This document shows, piece after piece, positions 6,509 through 9,506 of a stretch of 9,506 nucleotides of DNA (position 1 is the first letter of the stretch; every line of letters begins with the position of its first letter). The notes beneath the pieces were generated by a model. That model searched no databases, was not told the origin of the DNA, and saw only the letters and a program-made list of their open reading frames with translations. The DNA is from Promethearchaeia archaeon (lineage in GTDB: Archaea; Asgardarchaeota; Lokiarchaeia; Sigyniarchaeales; SOKP01), in the NCBI GenBank assembly GCA_029856375.1, contig JAHQWX010000044.1:1-9506 (forward strand), in the 5' to 3' direction. A program made the position numbers and the translations under genes.

Positions 6509-7354
6509 TTATTCCCCACCTACCTCAATATTTGACTTTTTAACTTTATATTTTGTGTTAAACTTAACGACAACAATGATCGAGATTAACGATACAACTC
6601 CAATGATTATTGGAGGATATCCTGGAATCATGGGGTAGGTAATCTCTTGTATCTCAAATCCGTCGTAATACATCTCGTACTCTGCGTTATCAAATGGAAT
6701 TTTCGAGGTTTTTCCAAAATATATATGTCCAACAGAGGAGCCTCCGATATTAAACCCTGCAGTTAAATCACCAAAATCAGCACTTAAAGAGACTAAAGAA
6801 TAATTAATGTTTAAAATGCGCGAATTATTAACGTAAACCAATGTATCGTTGCTTCGGAATTTAATACTAAAGTAATACCACAATTCTTTTTCTAATTCTG
6901 TCTCACTATAGCTAGATAAAAACGATGTTAAAGTGAAATTATAAGATGCAGCAACCTTATGAGACGAATTTACCCATAGTTTGAAAGTATTTTGAGTTGG
7001 GAGTCCGGTCGGATCTTGGATAGACAATATATCAAGAGCGTAAAAAGATTCAATTTCTTTAAATCTGAACCAAAAATTTATTTCTTTCTCGTACAGACTG
7101 AAGTTGTAGTCAAAAATAGAAAAAGACCAGTTTCCATCGAGTTCTCTGGATAGATTAAGCGATTTCGTACCCGTGTGGTTGATCGTATCAGTTATTGTAC
7201 TATTTGAAAAAATCCAATCGCTCGGTTCAGTTTCAAAATCTTGATTATAAGGAAGGTAATTAAAGTAATGATTAATAATAGTGGCACATACTAGTGCAGT
7301 AATAAAACCGATTAAAGAAATTACGATTAATAGTTTTGCTGTTTGCTGTTTCAT
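6509..7354 (-). CDS. Membrane-anchored, sequon-rich lectin-like ectodomain protein
   Basis: 281 residues: a short basic N-terminus, TM/signal anchor at about 8-27, an extracellular domain at about 35-245, a second TM at about 248-265 and a basic cytoplasmic tail (KYKVKK). The ectodomain looks like a concanavalin A/LamG-type beta-sandwich: it opens with DFETEPSDWIF and has INFWFRF (92-98), LWYYFSIKF (158-166), YVNNSRI (174-180) and YYDGFEI (229-235), where aromatic beta-strands alternate. That fold call is from pattern only. There are ten N-X-S/T sequons: N51, 59, 67, 75, 84, 129, 139, 169, 176 and 184. No catalytic motif is seen, and the only Cys (C23) is in TM1. It heads the ABC operon and its stop abuts the ATPase start, so it is probably an accessory, sensor or binding component of the transporter. 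Function unknown. Confidence 0.8.
   Translation of the reverse strand: MKQQTAKLLIVISLIGFITALVCATIINHYFNYLPYNQDFETEPSDWIFSNSTITDTINHTGTKSLNLSRELDGNWSFSIFDYNFSLYEKEINFWFRFKEIESFYALDILSIQDPTGLPTQNTFKLWVNSSHKVAASYNFTLTSFLSSYSETELEKELWYYFSIKFRSNDTLVYVNNSRILNINYSLVSLSADFGDLTAGFNIGGSSVGHIYFGKTSKIPFDNAEYEMYYDGFEIQEITYPMIPGYPPIIIGVVSLISIIVVVKFNTKYKVKKSNIEVGGE
6515..6527 (-). promoter_or_regulatory. Strong Shine-Dalgarno for GTG start of ABC ATPase
   Basis: Reading on the minus strand, GAGGTAGGTGGGG lies just before AATAA-GTG. It is embedded in the final codons (E-V-G-G-E) of the ectodomain gene. It provides one of the clearest ribosome binding sites in the window and fixes GTG 6508 as the ATPase start, so the ATPase is likely translated by ribosomes finishing the upstream gene. 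Confidence 0.75.
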
Positions 7355-7370
7355 TTAATTTATTCTAATT

Positions 7371-7405
7371 CTTATTAAAAAGAGTATTAAACGTACCTAT
7401 AAAAA
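7371..7405 (-). promoter_or_regulatory. Promoter region of the ectodomain-ABC operon
   Basis: On the minus strand two TATA-like boxes precede ATG 7354: TTTTTATA (7398-7405) and TTTTTAATA (7373-7381). The nearer box is centred about 23-24 nt before the ATG, which would give a leaderless or nearly leaderless mRNA. The farther one would give a leader of about 22 nt. No Shine-Dalgarno is present, favouring the nearer box. The 78-bp gap also separates this operon from the radical SAM gene. Confidence 0.45.
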
Positions 7406-7432
7406 GGTTGTCAGATGGATTTTTGAAATGGT

Positions 7433-8716
7433 TTATTCGTCCTTAACATCGTCTAATTGATAATTCACTCCCTCTGTTAATCCGGCTATCTTAAATAGGT
7501 CATCTCCAGCAAATAGGCTTTTGAGTTGATTCTGTTCGAGATGGTGGTAAAAAATTGGTTCCAGAAAATTTTCGTTTTGCGCTAAGGACCTACTTAACCT
7601 CATCTGAAGATTTTTATCGCTTGAAATTAATTTAGATAACTCTGTATTTTTGAATATTCTAAAATAAAACCCAATTCCAACGGAAGAGGGGCGATTCTCT
7701 TTAAAGAATTCAATCATTTTAATAGTCGATTCTAATAGTTCGTATGGGTATCCAGTTAACGCATCGATTACTAATTTTATATTGTACTTATTACAGTAAT
7801 CGATTATTTTAGCCAAGTCATCGTAAGAATAATTGTTTAAAGATTGAGTCCTTTCGTCGCTATCTACTGTGAGCGTGATTAAATACGCGTTGGATTCGCT
7901 TAATAACCTAAAAAACTCTTCGTTATAAGGATATGGTTTCATGTAAAGCGTCCATTTCAAGGGAATTTTGCTTTCAACTAATTGACGCAAAAATTCAATC
8001 GAGTATTTCAAGTTAATGTTAAATTCGCAATCGCAAGTATGGAAGTGATTATAACCCATATCCACTAAATTTTGTATTTCTTTAATGATATTTGGTATAT
8101 TTTTAAACCAGACGCTAGTTTTTGCTTCAACGCAATAAGGACATTCGTTGGTACAGCCTTTTTGTGTCTCGAATCCTGTAATGCCTTCTAGAGACAGGTA
8201 TCTTGGATAATCGAATAAGTTACCTCTGATATGCACTAAATTACTATCTGGTCCATACTGCCAGCCATCTATAATTTTTTCCTCAGTTGCGTTGTTTTGC
8301 CACATATTTAGAAGTTTGAGCAATGCAATTTCCCCCGGGCCGATTATCCCATAGTCAGCACCCATATAATCTAATATTTCTTCAGGCATAGCGGAAAAAC
8401 CAGAACCTCCTATAATGGTTTTTAATCCGAATTCTCTAGCGCATTTGACTAATTCTTTAATTGCTGGAAGGTAAAACTCGTTGTTAAAAAACAAGGTACT
8501 ATCCACATTTCGAATCGAAAATCCAACGAAATCGTAAGAGTTTTGCTCCAACTTACGATTTAATTCTTCAGAAGGATTCGTAGCAAAACATAAATCTAAA
8601 ACATCGACTTGGACTTTTTCTTTTTCCAACGCTGTTAGGAGGTATTCTAATCCAATTGGGATTACAGGAGGATTTTTTACGGTGTTTGGATTTACCAATA
8701 ATATTTTTGAGATCAT
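7433..8716 (-). CDS. B12-binding-domain radical SAM protein
   Basis: Radical S-adenosylmethionine enzyme of the class with an N-terminal cobalamin-binding-like domain; members catalyse methylations, ring contractions and other radical reactions, mostly on lipids, cofactors or natural products. It has 427 residues. Residues 1-140 form the Rossmann-like B12 domain: PIGLEYLLTALE at 20-31, VDVLDL at 37-42, VGFSIRNVD at 64-72, GGSGFSAMPEEIL at 103-115 and GADYGIIGPGE at 119-129. No DxHxxG His motif is visible, so cobalamin would bind base-off without a His ligand, if at all. The radical SAM site is CTNECPYC, with Cys188, 192 and 195 (CX3CX2C), followed by the conserved CDCEFN block at 228-233 in the TIM barrel. 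It follows the XRE-CBS gene by 25 bp on the same strand, a likely two-gene operon. The substrate is unknown. Confidence 0.92.
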   Translation of the reverse strand: MISKILLVNPNTVKNPPVIPIGLEYLLTALEKEKVQVDVLDLCFATNPSEELNRKLEQNSYDFVGFSIRNVDSTLFFNNEFYLPAIKELVKCAREFGLKTIIGGSGFSAMPEEILDYMGADYGIIGPGEIALLKLLNMWQNNATEEKIIDGWQYGPDSNLVHIRGNLFDYPRYLSLEGITGFETQKGCTNECPYCVEAKTSVWFKNIPNIIKEIQNLVDMGYNHFHTCDCEFNINLKYSIEFLRQLVESKIPLKWTLYMKPYPYNEEFFRLLSESNAYLITLTVDSDERTQSLNNYSYDDLAKIIDYCNKYNIKLVIDALTGYPYELLESTIKMIEFFKENRPSSVGIGFYFRIFKNTELSKLISSDKNLQMRLSRSLAQNENFLEPIFYHHLEQNQLKSLFAGDDLFKIAGLTEGVNYQLDDVKDE

Positions 8717-8741
8717 TTTGGTATAAGTTATAATAAATTCT

Positions 8742-9296
8742 TCACACTACTTTAAAAAAATCGGCATTAGTTATAATTCCAAAATATTCGTCATATTTCT
8801 TTACCAAAACAGCGTGATAATTAATAAGTAAATTGGATATATCCTTGACGTCCCAATCGATTTGAACTTCGGGGAATGGAAGTTCTCGAACCAACATTAT
8901 ATCTACATTCAAAATTTCGGGATTGTCAGTTATTAGCTTTTGAATTTTCCGAGCAGTAATGCTACCTAAATTTTTATCCCCCTCCAAAATTGGTAGTTGA
9001 GATAAATCGTATTTACTCATTAGTTCAACCGCATCTTTAACTTTCGAATCCTCCTTGAGAAACACGATTTTCTTGGTCATTATATCGCTTGCCTTTTGCT
9101 CGGACTTTCTCTTCTTGTTCTTCTCGCTTTCTAAAAACTCAAAAATTTTTCTCACTTTGCTATAAGGCGGGTCAATATCGCCGCTTTCTATCCGAGATAT
9201 AACGGGTTGAGTGCACCCACAGATTTCAGCTAATTTTTTTTGGCTTATGTTGAGATTTTTTCTCAACTCTTTTATTTCAGTTATATTTGGGAGCAT
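8742..9296 (-). CDS. XRE-family transcriptional regulator with C-terminal CBS pair
   Basis: DNA-binding regulator of the archaeal COG3620 type (184 residues). Residues 5-57 form an XRE helix-turn-helix: SQKKLAEICGCTQPVISRIE, with Q30-E37 as the recognition helix. A Lys-rich linker (58-68) leads to a CBS pair: CBS1 about 69-120 (ASDIMTKK...DAVELM...LPIL) and CBS2 about 125-184, ending GIITNADFF. CBS pairs bind adenosyl ligands such as SAM, MTA, AMP or ATP, so this is a ligand-responsive repressor or activator. It is divergent from a DUF39 homocysteine-biosynthesis gene, a family in which some members carry CBS domains known to bind SAM/MTA (MJ0100 in Methanocaldococcus), making methionine/SAM status a reasonable signal by inference. 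An inverted repeat just upstream is a candidate autoregulatory site. The radical SAM gene follows in the same orientation. ATG 9296 has no clear Shine-Dalgarno. Confidence 0.92.
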   Translation of the reverse strand: MLPNITEIKELRKNLNISQKKLAEICGCTQPVISRIESGDIDPPYSKVRKIFEFLESEKNKKRKSEQKASDIMTKKIVFLKEDSKVKDAVELMSKYDLSQLPILEGDKNLGSITARKIQKLITDNPEILNVDIMLVRELPFPEVQIDWDVKDISNLLINYHAVLVKKYDEYFGIITNADFFKVV

Positions 9297-9307
9297 GATA
9301 AATTGGA

Positions 9308-9322
9308 GTTATATTGTATAAC
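9308..9322. promoter_or_regulatory. Perfect inverted repeat, candidate operator of XRE-CBS regulator
   Basis: GTTATA-TTG-TATAAC is a perfect 6-bp-arm inverted repeat with a 3-bp spacer, 12 bp before the regulator ATG. XRE dimers commonly bind such short palindromes. If the TATA box at 9349-9356 is used, the palindrome falls about 4-18 nt downstream of the start site, a position suited to repression. Its minus-strand core ATACAATATA recurs on the plus strand at 9361-9370. Being AT-rich, it could instead act as a TATA element. Confidence 0.5.
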
Positions 9323-9348
9323 CCTTGCGCATTTTTTTATGATTAATA

Positions 9349-9356
9349 TTTATAAA
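9349..9356 (-). promoter_or_regulatory. TATA box (TTTATAAA) in divergent promoter
   Basis: TTTATAAA is close to the archaeal consensus and followed on the minus strand by TA, giving TTTATAAATA. It predicts a regulator transcript starting near 9326 with a leader of about 30 nt. The octamer is itself palindromic, so use from the plus strand is also possible. Confidence 0.55.
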
Positions 9357-9360
9357 GATA

Positions 9361-9370
9361 ATACAATATA
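9361..9370 (+). promoter_or_regulatory. Second copy of ATACAATATA core, candidate operator
   Basis: This 10-bp sequence matches exactly the minus-strand core of the inverted repeat at 9308-9322, in the opposite orientation. It directly overlaps the 5' side of the plus-strand TATA box at 9367-9374. A regulator bound here would block TBP/TFB at the DUF39 promoter. The flanks do not complete a palindrome, so this would be a weaker or half-conserved site. Confidence 0.4.
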
Positions 9371-9374
9371 TAAA
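9367..9374 (+). promoter_or_regulatory. TATA box for DUF39 gene
   Basis: TATATAAA on the plus strand predicts transcription from about 9396. This leaves a leader of roughly 40 nt that contains the Shine-Dalgarno at 9427-9432, so this gene appears to use a leadered mRNA, unlike several ATG-start neighbours. Confidence 0.5.
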
Positions 9375-9426
9375 ATTAAGGTATTTCTTCAAGATTAATA
9401 AACCATGAATCATTTGTCGTAAATAA

Positions 9427-9432
9427 GAGGTG
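9427..9432 (+). promoter_or_regulatory. Shine-Dalgarno GAGGTG deciding a TTG start
   Basis: GAGGTG ends 5 nt before TTG 9438. It is the best ribosome binding site in the window and the main reason for choosing this non-ATG start. The frame closes just upstream at TAA 9420-9422, with no ATG between. Confidence 0.8.
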
Positions 9433-9437
9433 GTAAT

Positions 9438-9506
9438 TTGACTAAAACCTACCAAGAAATCAATAAAAAGATCGAAAATGGCGAAGCAGTAGTAGTTACT
9501 GCCGAA
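9438..9506 (+). CDS. DUF39/COG1900 homocysteine biosynthesis protein, N-terminus only
   Basis: The first 23 codons of a gene cut by the window edge, too short for most ORF callers. The product starts M-T-K-T-Y and continues with EINKKIENGEAVVVTAE (residues 7-23). This matches my memory of the conserved N-terminal block (EIN-x-KI-x-x-G-x-AVVVTAEE) of the archaeal DUF39 family, L-aspartate semialdehyde sulfurtransferase, which makes homocysteine in methanogens. The start is TTG, supported by GAGGTG 5 nt upstream. It is divergent from the XRE-CBS regulator, and a shared promoter region suggests joint control. Whether a CBS or ferredoxin-like domain follows cannot be seen. Only 23 residues support the call, but the block is distinctive. 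Confidence 0.7.
   Translation, partial: MTKTYQEINKKIENGEAVVVTAE

Noticed and set aside
1..9506. CRISPR array, tRNA, rRNA, insertion sequence or phage remnants
   Set aside because: No spaced direct repeats, cloverleaf-like segments, transposase or integrase motifs were found on either strand by eye.

Overview
The window looks like chromosomal DNA from an AT-rich archaeon (GC roughly one third by eye). Evidence: archaeal TATA boxes sit about 25 nt upstream of several ATG starts that have no Shine-Dalgarno (leaderless style), while non-ATG starts are preceded by GAGGT/GGTG-type sites. The gene content is archaeal too: an Rpn11-like JAMM protease, an XRE-CBS regulator, the start of a DUF39-type homocysteine biosynthesis protein, and a two-TM ectodomain protein rich in N-glycosylation sequons. 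The eukaryote-like JAMM protein makes an Asgard archaeon the best guess, but nothing here proves the phylum.

Layout. Plus strand, 1-4187: the 3' part of a U32-family (UbiU/TrhP/RlhA-like) iron-sulfur protein; a GT87-type polyprenyl-phosphate-dependent glycosyltransferase; the JAMM/MPN+ metalloprotease; and a multi-pass HGSNAT/DUF5009-like acyltransferase. These four look like separately promoted neighbours rather than one pathway. Minus strand, 7354 down to 4221: a compact four-gene operon made of a membrane-anchored lectin-like ectodomain protein, an ABC ATPase, an ABC-2 permease and a small four-TM protein. The ATPase start directly abuts the stop of the ectodomain gene. Minus strand, 9296 down to 7433: an XRE-CBS regulator followed 25 nt later by a B12-binding radical SAM enzyme. 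Plus strand from 9438: the first 23 codons of a DUF39/COG1900 protein (aspartate-semialdehyde sulfurtransferase family), divergent from the regulator.

Two places merit attention. First, the ectodomain-ABC operon: ten N-X-S/T sequons, five of them spaced 8-9 residues apart, on a lectin-like domain tied by translational coupling to an ABC transporter. I know of no described system with this make-up. Second, the 141-bp divergent promoter at 9297-9437, where a 10-bp core (ATACAATATA) occurs in opposite orientations beside each TATA box, once inside a perfect inverted repeat. This suggests a CBS-sensing (possibly S-adenosylmethionine-sensing) regulator controlling itself and homocysteine synthesis. 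I saw no tRNA, rRNA, CRISPR array, insertion sequence or phage gene. No gene-free stretch exceeds 300 bases.
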